A stretch of 33,537 nt of DNA. Source: an uncultured bacterium. GTDB taxonomy: Bacteria; Verrucomicrobiota; Verrucomicrobiia; CAIQCK01. The stretch is from contig CAIQCK010000028.1 in NCBI GenBank assembly GCA_903870275.1, positions 1 to 33,537 on the forward strand. Direction: 5' to 3'. This document shows, piece by piece, positions 15,496-23,483 of the stretch. The notes beneath the pieces were generated by a model. That model was given only the letters and a program-made list of their open reading frames with translations, searched no databases and was not told the DNA's origin. A program made the translations under genes and the position numbers. Each line of letters starts with the position of its first letter. Within the stretch, counting starts at the first letter, position 1.

Positions 15496-15909
15496 ATGAC
15501 ACAGGTGAAAAGAGCGTTTCAGGGACGCGGCATCATGCACGTCTCGCTGGTGGTGAGCGATCTGAGGCGGGCGCGGGCGTTTTACGAGGGCGTCCTCGGG
15601 TTCGTGCCGATCAAGCGGCCCGCCGATTTGAATTTTCCCGGCGCGTGGTATTTCCTCGGCGCGCAGGAGTTGCACCTGATCGAGGCGCGGGACACGAACA
15701 TCAATCCGCTCCAGCACGTCGCCATCGAGGTGACCGACGTGCGCGCCGCGAAGATGGTGTTGCAGGCGCACAAGATTCAGTGCGTCTCGGAACTGAAGGC
15801 CGGCACGGGCGGGTTCCACTCGATCTATTGCTACGACCCCGACGGGAACCGGCTGGAGTTGTGCCAGCCCATCGGTTTTGGCGGCATGGCCAGCCGGAGT
15901 GATCGCTAA
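15496..15909 (+). CDS. VOC/glyoxalase-family protein
   Basis: 137 residues from the ATG at 15496. The frame stays open back to 14650, but the upstream part is repeat DNA. The two beta-alpha-beta-beta-beta units of the vicinal oxygen chelate fold are visible: MHVSLVVSDLRRARAFYEGVLGF, then ELHLIEA, LQHVAIEVTDV and YCYDPDGNRLELCQP. Candidate metal ligands are His in MHVSL, Glu in HLIE, His in LQHVAI and Glu in RLELC. It could be a lactoylglutathione lyase-like enzyme, a dioxygenase or an isomerase; sequence alone does not decide. The stop is 3 nt before lpxI, so the two are probably co-translated. Confidence 0.85.
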   Translation: MTQVKRAFQGRGIMHVSLVVSDLRRARAFYEGVLGFVPIKRPADLNFPGAWYFLGAQELHLIEARDTNINPLQHVAIEVTDVRAAKMVLQAHKIQCVSELKAGTGGFHSIYCYDPDGNRLELCQPIGFGGMASRSDR

Positions 15910-15912
15910 GGT

Positions 15913-16731
15913 ATGGAACAGCTCGGTCTCATTGCGGGCAGCGGTGTGTATCCGCTGCTGCTGGCGCGCGCAGCGCGGGCGCGCGGCGCGCGGCAGGTGG
16001 TGGCCGTGGCATTTGAGAACGAGACCTCGCCCGACATCGCCCAGGCGGCCGACCACGTCGAGTGGGTCAAGGTTGGACAACTCGGCCGGCTCATCGGCGC
16101 GTTCACCCAGCGCGGCGTCACGGAAGCGATCATGGCCGGGCAGGTCGCGCCGAAAAACCTGTTTCGCGACATCCGGCCCGACCTGCGGCTGGTGGCGATG
16201 CTCGCCCGGCTCAAGGAGCGCAACGCGGAAACGATCTTCGGCGCCATTGCCGCGGAGTTGAAGAAGGACGGCGTGACGCTGCTGCCGGCAACGACGTTCA
16301 TGGAGGACTACCTCGCGCCCGCCGGTCCGATCACGAAACGCCGGCCGTCGCGCGAGCAGGAACAGGACATCGCCTTCGGCCTGAAGATCGCCAAGGGCGT
16401 CAGCGCGTTCGACATCGGCCAGACCGTCGTGGTGAAAAACGGCACCGTTCTCGCCGTCGAGGCGCTCGAAGGCACCGACGAATGCATCCGCCGCGGCGGC
16501 GCGCTCGCCGGCGAACAGGGCGGCGCGGTCGTCGTCAAGGTTACCAAGCCGGACCAGGACATGCGCTTCGACGTGCCGGCGATCGGCACGCGCACCATTG
16601 AGAGCTGCGCCGCGGGCCGCATTGCCGTTCTCGCGGTCGAGGCCGGGGCCACGTTGTTGCTTGAGAAGGAGGCGACGCTGGCGGCGGCGGACGAGGTGAA
16701 ACTGATCATTTGCGGAGCGGCAACGAAGTGA
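15913..16731 (+). CDS. lpxI: UDP-2,3-diacylglucosamine pyrophosphatase LpxI
   Basis: 272 residues of the LpxI (DUF1009) family. It hydrolyses UDP-2,3-diacylglucosamine to lipid X and UMP in lipid A synthesis and replaces LpxH in lineages without it. Family lines visible are MEQLGLIAGSGVYPLLLARAA, ITKRRPSREQEQDIAFGLKIAK, FDIGQTVVVKNGTVLAVEALEGTDE and KPDQDMRFDVPAIG, the last carrying the acidic residues thought to be catalytic. LpxB, the next step of the pathway, is encoded two genes downstream, which supports the assignment. Confidence 0.93.
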   Translation: MEQLGLIAGSGVYPLLLARAARARGARQVVAVAFENETSPDIAQAADHVEWVKVGQLGRLIGAFTQRGVTEAIMAGQVAPKNLFRDIRPDLRLVAMLARLKERNAETIFGAIAAELKKDGVTLLPATTFMEDYLAPAGPITKRRPSREQEQDIAFGLKIAKGVSAFDIGQTVVVKNGTVLAVEALEGTDECIRRGGALAGEQGGAVVVKVTKPDQDMRFDVPAIGTRTIESCAAGRIAVLAVEAGATLLLEKEATLAAADEVKLIICGAATK

Positions 16732-16742
16732 GAACGCGAAGG

Positions 16743-16821
16743 TTCAACGCAGAGAAGCAGAGGACGCAAAGGATCGCAGAGTCATTGCGAAACTCTGCGT
16801 CCTCTGCGCCTCCGCGTTAAA
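16743..16821. repeat. Imperfect 29-bp inverted repeat between lpxI and the oxidoreductase gene
   Basis: Arms at 16743-16771 and 16793-16821 match as reverse complements at 24 of 29 positions, sharing the core GCAGAGGACGCA. Sequences of this CTCTGCGTCCTCTGCG kind are, to my knowledge, scattered in intergenic DNA of many bacterial genomes. Here it would form a long hairpin in the message, ending about 18 bp before the next ATG. Confidence 0.8.
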
Positions 16822-16839
16822 ATTCCCGGCACCGAAACC

Positions 16840-17853
16840 ATGGTCTCCAAAATCAAAATCGGCGTCATCGGCGTCGGCCATCTCGGCCAGCATCACGTGC
16901 GCGTTTATTCCGAGCTACCCGAAGCGGAACTGGTGGGCGTGTTCGACGTTCATCGCGCCGCCGCCGAGCGCGCCGTGGCCAAGACCGGCGCGCGCGTGTT
17001 CGACAGCGCCGAGGCGCTCGCCGGCGCATGCGACGCGCTGAGCATCGTGACGCCGACCAAACACCACTTCGAGGTCGCCGCCGCGCTGCTCGAGCGCGGC
17101 AAACACCTGCTCGTCGAGAAGCCGATCACCGACAACGGCGCGCAAGCCGAGCAACTGGTGCGGCTGGCGCAGGCGCGCGGGCTGGTGCTGCAGGTCGGCC
17201 ACATCGAACGGTTCAACCCGGTGTTGAAATATCTGGAGCAGGTCGCCGCCGAGCCGCGGTTCATCGAGGCGCACCGGCTTTCGCCGCATCCGGGCCGCTC
17301 GGCGGACATCGGCGTCGTGCTCGACCTGATGATCCACGACCTCGACGTCATCCTGCATCTGGTAAAATCGCCGCTGGTCTCCGTGGACGCCGTCGGCGTG
17401 CCGGTGCTCTCCTCCAGCGAGGACATCGCCAACGCGCGGCTGCGGTTCGCCAACGGCTGTGTCGCCAACCTCACCTGCTCGCGCGTCAGCGCCGAACGCC
17501 TGCGGAAAATCCGCATGTTCACCAGCACCAGCTATCTCTCGCTCGATTACATGCGGCAGGAGGGGCAGGTCTATCGCGTCGCGCGCGCCGGCGAGGACGT
17601 GCGCGAGAGCGGCTTGCTGGCGAAACTGCTCGCCACCGCCGGCGCAGCGGCCACGGTCGTCTCGCAGTTCGCCGGCAGGACGATCATCCGCGAGCCGGTG
17701 CCGATCGAGAAAGGCGAGCCGCTGAAACTGGAGCTGGCGTCGTTCGTCGCCGCCGTGCGCGACCATCACGCGCCGGAGGTCAGCGGCGAGCAGGCCAAGC
17801 GCGCGCTCGACGTGGCGCTCGCCATCACCGAGCAAATCCGTTCCGGCCGATGA
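16840..17853 (+). CDS. Gfo/Idh/MocA-family oxidoreductase in a lipid A gene cluster
   Basis: 337 residues. The N-terminal Rossmann fold starts IGVIGVGHLGQHHVRVYSELP, and the family's EKPI motif is present (LLVEKPITDNGAQA), as is HDLDVILHL in the C-terminal catalytic domain. Such enzymes oxidise or reduce sugar hydroxyls with NAD(P). Placement between lpxI and lpxB, overlapping lpxB by 4 bp, suggests an amino-sugar nucleotide substrate, for example UDP-GlcNAc 3-dehydrogenation as in GnnA. No GnnB-type aminotransferase is seen here, so that specific role is only a guess. A long overlapping frame from 17028 is a shadow that joins into lpxB. Confidence 0.85.
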   Translation: MVSKIKIGVIGVGHLGQHHVRVYSELPEAELVGVFDVHRAAAERAVAKTGARVFDSAEALAGACDALSIVTPTKHHFEVAAALLERGKHLLVEKPITDNGAQAEQLVRLAQARGLVLQVGHIERFNPVLKYLEQVAAEPRFIEAHRLSPHPGRSADIGVVLDLMIHDLDVILHLVKSPLVSVDAVGVPVLSSSEDIANARLRFANGCVANLTCSRVSAERLRKIRMFTSTSYLSLDYMRQEGQVYRVARAGEDVRESGLLAKLLATAGAAATVVSQFAGRTIIREPVPIEKGEPLKLELASFVAAVRDHHAPEVSGEQAKRALDVALAITEQIRSGR

Positions 17854-19034
17854 GCGCGGAATGTGAAACGCCGGGCGTGAAGCGCGAAGCGCCGGTGATC
17901 ATGATGATCGCCGGTGAAATCAGCGGCGACACCCACGCCGCGCGGGTCGCGTCGGAAATTTTGCGGCAGCGCCCCGGCACCACACTTTTCGGTGCGGGTG
18001 GCCCGGCGATGAAGGCGGCGGGCGTCGAGTTGCTGTTGGACCTGACCGAGCACGCCGTGGTCGGCCTGACCGACGTGCTCGCGAACTACGCGAAATTCCG
18101 GCGGCTGTTCTGGCAACTGGTGCGCGCGGCGGAGCAACGCAAGCCCGACGCCGTCATCCTCACCGACTATCCCGGCTTCAATCTCCGCTTCGCCAAACAA
18201 ATGAAGGCGCGCGGCATTCCGGTCTTTTATTACATCAGCCCCCAGGTCTGGGCTTGGGGCCGCGACCGCGTGAAGAAGATCCCGGAGCTTGTGGACCTGA
18301 TGATGGTCGTGTTTCCGTTCGAGAAGGATTTCTACCGGGAGCACGCGCCGGCGCTGCGCGTGGAGTTCGTCGGCCATCCGGTGATGGAGCAACTCGGTTG
18401 CGAGCGGCGCGAGATCAAGCGCGAAGAGAATCTCGTGGCGCTGCTGCCGGGCAGCCGCGAGGCGGAAGTGGAACACATCCTGCCGCCGATGCTCGGCGCG
18501 GCGTGGTTGCTCCGGCGCGAGCGGCCGGAGCTGCGGTTTGAAGTGGCGGCGGCCTCGGAGAAGGTGGCGGCGCTCGCGCGAACGCTGGCGCAAGGCGAGC
18601 CCGTGGAGGTGCGCGTTGGCGGCGCGAGAGAATTGATGCAACGCGCGGCGGCCGGCATGGTCGCCAGCGGCACGGCGACGCTACAGAGCGCGTTTTTTGG
18701 TTTGCCTTATGTGCTGGTTTATCGGGTAAGCTGGCTGACGTATGTTGTGGCGCGATGGTTGGTGACGGTGCGCCATCTGGGCATCGTGAACGTCATGGCC
18801 GGCCGCGAGATCGTGCCGGAGTTCATCCAGCAACGTGCGCGCCCGGAGTTGCTGGCGTCAGCGGTGGCCGGACTGCTCGGCGACCGCGCGCGGCGCGAGC
18901 GGATGCAGCGGGAGATGGCCGGGGCGATGGCGGCGCTGGAGGGCGAACGCGCCGCCGAAAGAGCGGCGGCCGTGGCGCTGGCGGCGTTGGATGCGGCAAT
19001 CGCCGGGCGGCGCGGAACCGAAATTCAGAACTGA
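17850..19034 (+). CDS. lpxB: Lipid-A-disaccharide synthase
   Basis: 394 residues from the ATG at 17850, which overlaps the stop of the oxidoreductase gene (ATGA). LpxB is a GT19 glycosyltransferase that joins lipid X to UDP-2,3-diacylglucosamine at the inner membrane. Motifs: MMIAGEISGDTHAA at the N-terminus, LFGAGGPAMKAAGVEL, ILTDYPGFNLRFAK, YYISPQVWAWGRDRVKKI, VEFVGHPVMEQL, LLPGSREAEV and the C-terminal SGTATLQSAFFGLPYVLVYR. Length is normal. With lpxI it gives two consecutive steps of lipid A assembly. Confidence 0.95.
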   Translation: MSAECETPGVKREAPVIMMIAGEISGDTHAARVASEILRQRPGTTLFGAGGPAMKAAGVELLLDLTEHAVVGLTDVLANYAKFRRLFWQLVRAAEQRKPDAVILTDYPGFNLRFAKQMKARGIPVFYYISPQVWAWGRDRVKKIPELVDLMMVVFPFEKDFYREHAPALRVEFVGHPVMEQLGCERREIKREENLVALLPGSREAEVEHILPPMLGAAWLLRRERPELRFEVAAASEKVAALARTLAQGEPVEVRVGGARELMQRAAAGMVASGTATLQSAFFGLPYVLVYRVSWLTYVVARWLVTVRHLGIVNVMAGREIVPEFIQQRARPELLASAVAGLLGDRARRERMQREMAGAMAALEGERAAERAAAVALAALDAAIAGRRGTEIQN

Positions 19035-19047
19035 AACGAAATTTATA

Positions 19048-19500
19048 ATGGGCGGCGTATCGGAAATCGAACGGACGGGACTCGACGGGAATTCGCACAC
19101 TTCCTTGTGGCGGCTGTTGATCACGCTGTTTGCGTTGTGGCTGCCGACGGGGGTGTTGACGGGTTTGTTGCTGGCCAGCCAGGGGCCGAGCTTGTTTAAC
19201 GGCGCGAGCGAACGAATCGAGGCGGGCGGCCAATCGGCGGAGCCGCACGGGCACCTGGTGGTGGTGCTGACGGTTCCCGCCGGCAGCTTGCTGCAACTCA
19301 GCGCTCTTTGGCTGGGTTGGACGGTGCTGCTTAACGAATACCGCAGGCACAAAAGCAAACACCGCCGCCGCCGCCGGAAGTTTTGGGACAAGTTGTTGCA
19401 GCGCACGGTGACGGGGCTTATCGCGATCAGCATGTTCGCCTGCATCCCCGCCTTCGGCTGGAGCTTGTGGCGCTTCTACCAGGCGTGCATTCGCATTTAA
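19048..19500 (+). CDS. Hypothetical membrane protein with three predicted helices
   Basis: 150 residues from the ATG at 19048, 13 bp after the lpxB stop. Three hydrophobic helices are visible: about 17-38 (ITLFALWLPTGVLTGLLLA), about 71-97 (VVVLTVPAGSLLQLSALWLG) and near 120-142 (TVTGLIAISMFACIPAFGW). A basic patch (RRHKSKHRRRRRK, about 102-114) lies between helices two and three and is probably cytoplasmic. I do not recognise a family. Position after lpxB suggests co-transcription with the lipid A genes. Confidence 0.6.
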   Translation: MGGVSEIERTGLDGNSHTSLWRLLITLFALWLPTGVLTGLLLASQGPSLFNGASERIEAGGQSAEPHGHLVVVLTVPAGSLLQLSALWLGWTVLLNEYRRHKSKHRRRRRKFWDKLLQRTVTGLIAISMFACIPAFGWSLWRFYQACIRI

Positions 19501-19522
19501 CAGGACGGGCATCCTGCCTGTT
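19499..19522. terminator. Hairpin between convergent genes
   Basis: AACAGG at 19499-19504 pairs with CCTGTT at 19517-19522, with further pairing possible inside. It lies between the converging membrane-protein and prenyl-synthase genes, but no long T run follows on either strand. Its AACnGG...CCnGTT outline recalls the REP-like hairpins at 15301 and 32092. Confidence 0.35.
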
Positions 19523-19529
19523 CCAACTT

Positions 19530-20411
19530 CTAATAAGTGCGCTTGAGCAAATAATCCGCCAGCGCGCGCAACGCCTCGCCGGCTTTCCCAAAACGCGCGA
19601 TGGCTCCCAGCGTGGACGCGGTCCAGCGCGCGGCTTCGGCGCGCGATTTCTCCAGACCGAGCAATGACGGATAGGTGGCCTTGTTTGCCTTCGCGTCTTT
19701 GCCGGCGGTTTTGCCGAGTTGCTCGGTGGTGGCGGTGCAGTCAAGGATGTCGTCAATGATCTGGAACGCGACGCCGAGTCCATGGCCGTAGGTGGTGACC
19801 GCCTTGAGCTGCGCGGGCGTCGCGTTGCCGGCCATCGCGCCGAGCCGGACGCAGCAACGGATCAACGCCGCCGTCTTGCGCTCGTGGATGTAACGGAGGT
19901 CCTCGAAGCTCACCACCCGGTCCTCACCTTCGAGGTCTTCCACCTGGCCGGCAATCAGTTCGAGGCTGCCACCGGCGCGCGCCAGCTCCAGCACGAACTT
20001 CGCGGTCGGGTAGCGCGGCTGCGGCCGGGTCCGCGCAATCACCTCGAACGCCTGCGTCAGCAAGCCGTCGCCGGCGAGGATGGCGATGCCTTCGCCGAAC
20101 ACCTTGTGCGAGGTCGGTTTGCCGCGGCGGAAATCGTCGTTGTCCATCGCCGGCAGGTCGTCGTGAATAAGCGAGTAGGTGTGGACCATCTCGACGGCGC
20201 AAGCCGCCGGCAGCGCGTTCTTGATCTTGCCGCCAACGGCTTCGCACGCGGCGAGCACGAGGATTGGCCGCAACCGTTTGCCGCCGGCTTGAAGCGAATA
20301 GCGCATCGCCTTGTGGATCGTGGCGGGGCGCGTTTTCTCCGATGGCATCGCGCGGTCCAGCGCGGCGTCCACCAGTTGCAGGCGTTCGTTCAAATAGCTT
20401 TTCAGTTCCAT
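19530..20411 (-). CDS. ispA: Short-chain polyprenyl diphosphate synthase
   Basis: 293 residues from the ATG at 20411; the longer frame to 20822 is antisense to the DUF2752 gene. It is a trans-isoprenyl synthase that condenses isopentenyl diphosphate with allylic diphosphates. The first aspartate-rich motif is DDLPAMD in TYSLIHDDLPAMDNDDFRRG, the second is DDILD in AFQIIDDILDCTATTEQLGK, and QAGGKRLRP is the IPP-binding line. The FARM motif of DDxxxxD type and the length match bacterial farnesyl/geranylgeranyl diphosphate synthases (IspA/CrtE group); chain length cannot be fixed from sequence. Confidence 0.9.
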   Translation of the reverse strand: MELKSYLNERLQLVDAALDRAMPSEKTRPATIHKAMRYSLQAGGKRLRPILVLAACEAVGGKIKNALPAACAVEMVHTYSLIHDDLPAMDNDDFRRGKPTSHKVFGEGIAILAGDGLLTQAFEVIARTRPQPRYPTAKFVLELARAGGSLELIAGQVEDLEGEDRVVSFEDLRYIHERKTAALIRCCVRLGAMAGNATPAQLKAVTTYGHGLGVAFQIIDDILDCTATTEQLGKTAGKDAKANKATYPSLLGLEKSRAEAARWTASTLGAIARFGKAGEALRALADYLLKRTY

Positions 20412-20465
20412 ACTGATTCCTGAATTCGGTTTTTTTCCGGGGCGCGCTGTGTGTATCGTAGCTCC

Positions 20466-20909
20466 ATGCAGTGGTGCAAGCAGAAGTTTCCGGCGCTGGC
20501 GGTGTTGCTCGGCGGCGCGGCGATCCTGGCCGCGGCGCTGACGTTCTCGCCGGGCGCGGACGGCTGGGGCGAAGACGGCCGCTGGCGGCTGCCGCCGTGC
20601 TCGTTCAAGACGATCACCGGATGGGTGCTCGGACGACCATTGCCGTGCGTCACGTGCGGTTGCACGCACGCGTTTGCCTACGCCGCGCGCGGCCGGTTCA
20701 CCGACGCGTTTCGCGAGCAACCGGCCGGTGCGGCGGCGTTCTTCGTGATGCTGGCGATGATGGCCGGCGCGGGCTGGACGCTGGCTGGCGGCTCGCCGCC
20801 GGCGCAATTGCGGCGTTGGCAAAAAATCGCGCTCGGCATCGCGGCCGGCGCGCTGCTGCTAGCGGCGTGGATTTGGAAACTCTGGGAGGCATTCCACACG
20901 GGCGGGTAG
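20466..20909 (+). CDS. DUF2752 family membrane protein
   Basis: 147 residues from the ATG at 20466 (a GTG at 20451 is possible). The cysteine-rich DUF2752 core is plain: LPPCSFKTITGWVLGRPLPC then CVTCGCTHAFAYAARGRFTDAF and EQPAGAAAFF, followed by two hydrophobic helices. These are small predicted membrane proteins of unknown function, often with a conserved CxxCG(M/L)TR-like loop; here it reads CVTCGCTHAF. It is divergent from the prenyl synthase gene, with about 55 bp between the start codons. Confidence 0.8.
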   Translation: MQWCKQKFPALAVLLGGAAILAAALTFSPGADGWGEDGRWRLPPCSFKTITGWVLGRPLPCVTCGCTHAFAYAARGRFTDAFREQPAGAAAFFVMLAMMAGAGWTLAGGSPPAQLRRWQKIALGIAAGALLLAAWIWKLWEAFHTGG

Positions 20910-20960
20910 CGCTGCAAAAGTTTGTTGATTCCGCGCCGCCGGTCGCTATTCTCGCGCGCC

Positions 20961-22085
20961 ATGAATCCAGAAGAACTTCGCCCGTTTGTCGCCGCCAAAC
21001 TCGCCGCCGCCAAGGGCGCGGTGCCCAAACTCACCGCCACCGTCGGCTTCGACGGGTTCGTGGATGAAATCATCCGCGTGGTGGACAAACGCGCGTCGCT
21101 GAACGAATACACGTTCGTGCCGACGATGACCAAGCTGGCCGAGAAGGTCGGCGGCGCGGCGGGCAAGAGCACCAACATGCAGCTCGTGGTGCAGCGGATG
21201 AAGCTCGGCGGCAACGGCCCGATCATGGCCAACGCGCTGGCAGGCATGGGCCTGAAGGTCACCTACATCGGCAACCTCGGTTTCCCGAACCTGCATTCCG
21301 TTTTCGAGCCGATGGCCAAACACGCGAAGATCATCAGCATCGCCGACCCCGGCCACACGGACGCGCTGGAGTTCGAGGACGGCAAGATCATGCTCGGCAA
21401 GCACGAGACGCTCGGCGACGTGAACTGGGCGAACATCGTCAAGCGCGTGGGACTGCCGACGCTCAAGAAGCTGCTCACGGGCAGCGCGTTCGTGGCCTAT
21501 GTCAACTGGACGATGCTGCCGCACATGAGCGACATCTGGCGGCAGATTTTGTCGAAGGCGCTGCCGAAGGCCGAGCCGAAGCACAAGCCGGTCGTGTTCT
21601 TCGATCTCGCCGATCCGGAGAAGCGCACCGCCGCCGACATCCGCGAGGCGCTCGACCTGATCCAGAAGTTCGGCAGGTTCTACCGCGTCATCCTCGGCCT
21701 GAACCAGAAGGAGGCGCACGAAATCGGCGAGGTGCTCGGCATCAACACCGCCGATGAATCGAAGGATTCGATTGCGGAGTTGGCGGAGAAAATTTTTGCC
21801 GCGCTGAAGATCGAGCGGCTGGTGGTGCATCCGACGGCCTACGCGGTGGCAGTGGACGCGAAAGGCGCGGCGGTCGTGGACGGGCCGTTCTGCGTGAGGC
21901 CGCTGATCACGACCGGCGCGGGCGATCACTTCAACGCCGGGTTCTGCCTTGGCAACCTGCTCGGTTTCGACAAGGAGATGTCACTGCTGGTGGGCGTTTC
22001 CACGAGCGGCTTCTATGTCCGCACCGGCAAGAGTCCGTCCGTGGCAGACCTCGTCAAGTTCATGCGCAACTGGCCGACCAGTTAA
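20961..22085 (+). CDS. PfkB-family carbohydrate kinase
   Basis: 374 residues from the ATG at 20961. It belongs to the ribokinase/PfkB fold: an N-terminal substrate-binding region (TVGFDGFVDEIIRVV), the GGNGPIMANALAGMGLKVTYIG motif, and the C-terminal signature TTGAGDHFNAGFCLGN with catalytic Asp322. The family phosphorylates sugars or nucleosides with ATP. The substrate is not evident; the enzyme is longer than typical ribokinase and lacks obvious adenosine-kinase-specific lines. A secreted PQQ-like protein gene follows after 27 bp, but a functional link is not obvious. Confidence 0.85.
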   Translation: MNPEELRPFVAAKLAAAKGAVPKLTATVGFDGFVDEIIRVVDKRASLNEYTFVPTMTKLAEKVGGAAGKSTNMQLVVQRMKLGGNGPIMANALAGMGLKVTYIGNLGFPNLHSVFEPMAKHAKIISIADPGHTDALEFEDGKIMLGKHETLGDVNWANIVKRVGLPTLKKLLTGSAFVAYVNWTMLPHMSDIWRQILSKALPKAEPKHKPVVFFDLADPEKRTAADIREALDLIQKFGRFYRVILGLNQKEAHEIGEVLGINTADESKDSIAELAEKIFAALKIERLVVHPTAYAVAVDAKGAAVVDGPFCVRPLITTGAGDHFNAGFCLGNLLGFDKEMSLLVGVSTSGFYVRTGKSPSVADLVKFMRNWPTS

Positions 22086-22112
22086 ACCCGCACATCGCGG
22101 GAGGAGGTTCCC

Positions 22113-23327
22113 GTGCTCAAAAAATCATTCCTCGTTGTAGTCGGCGTCGTGTGGACGCTGGCCAGCGCCTATTCTGTCACCGCCTCCGACTGGCCGCAGT
22201 GGCGCGGGCCGAATCGCGACGGCATCTCCACCGAAACCGGTTGGACCACGCAGTGGCCGGCCGGCGGGCCGAAGCAGGTTTGGAAAGCGAACGTCGGCAC
22301 GGGCTGCGCGTCGGTGGCCGTCAGCGGCGGCCGCGTCTTCACGCTCGGCAACCAGTCCGACACCGACACGGTCGCCTGCCTCGACGCCAACAGCGGCGCG
22401 GTGCTTTGGAAACACACCTACGCCTGCCCGCTCGATCCAAAAATGTTCGAGGGCGGCCCCGGCGCCACGCCGACCGTGGACGGCGACCGCGTCTACACCC
22501 TCAGCCGGTCGGGCCATTTGTTCTGCCTGCAAATGGCCACCGGCAACGTCGTCTGGTCGAAGCAACTCCAGAAAGACCTCCACGGCAAGATGCCGATGTG
22601 GGGTTACGCCGGCTCGCCGCTGGTGCTCGGCAATGCGTTGCTGCTCGACGTCGGCGCGGCGGCGGCAAGCACGATCGCCTTCGACAAGATGACCGGTGCG
22701 GTGGTCTGGAAGAACGGCCACGAGCACGCCAGCTACGGCTCGCTGATGCCGTTCACCAGCCAGCGCAAATCCTGCGTGGCGTCGTTCAACGCCTCCGGCC
22801 TCACCGTGCGCGACGCCGCCAACGGCGCGCCGCTGGCGCATTTTGCATGGAAAACCGACTACGACATCAATCCCACCACGCCGATTGTCGCCGGCGACAA
22901 GATTTTCATCTCCTCCGGCTACGGTAAAGGCTGCGCGCTGCTCCAGCTGGGCGCCGCCGGCCTCACAGAGCTTTGGCACAGCAAAAAAATGCGCAACCAT
23001 TTCAACAGTTGCGTCCTCTGGGAGGGACACCTTTACGGTTTTGACGACAGCGTTCTGACCTGCATGGACTTTTCCACCGGCGCGGTGAAATGGCAGGAGA
23101 AGAGCCTCGGCAAAGGTTCGCTGATGATCGCCGGCGGCAGACTGGTCATTCAGGGCGAGCAAGGCGATCTCGTCGTGGCCGAACCGTCGCCTGCCAGTTA
23201 CAAACCGCTGGCCCGCGCCAAAGTTCTGGAAGGCCGCTGCTGGGTCGTGCCGGTGCTCGCCAACGGCCGCGTCTTCTGCAAAAACAACCTCGGCGATCTC
23301 GTCTGCATGGACGTCAGCGGGAAGTGA
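22113..23327 (+). CDS. Secreted PQQ-like beta-propeller protein
   Basis: 404 residues from a GTG at 22113, supported by a strong GGAGGAGG ribosome site about 8 nt upstream. The N-terminus is a signal peptide (about 1-24). It then reads SDWPQWRGPNRDGIS, a hallmark of secreted PQQ-repeat proteins abundant in Planctomycetes and Verrucomicrobia. Blades follow: VACLDANSGAVLWKH, FCLQMATGNVVWSKQL, IAFDKMTGAVVWKNG and TCMDFSTGAVKWQEKSLG. No dehydrogenase active site is apparent, so it may be a structural or sensory beta-propeller rather than an alcohol dehydrogenase. A role in the periplasm or outer membrane is inferred. Confidence 0.85.
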   Translation: MLKKSFLVVVGVVWTLASAYSVTASDWPQWRGPNRDGISTETGWTTQWPAGGPKQVWKANVGTGCASVAVSGGRVFTLGNQSDTDTVACLDANSGAVLWKHTYACPLDPKMFEGGPGATPTVDGDRVYTLSRSGHLFCLQMATGNVVWSKQLQKDLHGKMPMWGYAGSPLVLGNALLLDVGAAAASTIAFDKMTGAVVWKNGHEHASYGSLMPFTSQRKSCVASFNASGLTVRDAANGAPLAHFAWKTDYDINPTTPIVAGDKIFISSGYGKGCALLQLGAAGLTELWHSKKMRNHFNSCVLWEGHLYGFDDSVLTCMDFSTGAVKWQEKSLGKGSLMIAGGRLVIQGEQGDLVVAEPSPASYKPLARAKVLEGRCWVVPVLANGRVFCKNNLGDLVCMDVSGK

Positions 23328-23442
23328 CGCGGGGCACATGGCCCCTTCAAAAATTCACCCCGGCGGTTGACGGCCGTCCGAAAATCTCCTGCAATCGATG
23401 GAGCTTGACCGGCTGGGGAGCGCGACGGCTCTTCTGAAAAGG

Positions 23443-23470
23443 TTGTAAAACGGGCGGAACCCGCTAGAAT
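23443..23470 (+). promoter_or_regulatory. Candidate promoter of the tol operon
   Basis: TTGTAA (23443-23448), a 16-nt spacer and a good -10, TAGAAT (23465-23470). Transcription would start near 23477, past the ATG at 23469, which favours the ATG at 23484 as the tolQ start and would leave a very short leader. Confidence 0.4.
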
Positions 23471-23483
23471 GCGAGGCATCAAT

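Noticed and set aside
17028..17849. The extended frame running from inside the oxidoreductase gene into lpxB
   Set aside because: This part is out-of-frame Arg-rich sequence; conserved LpxB begins just after 17850, where an overlapping ATG is present.
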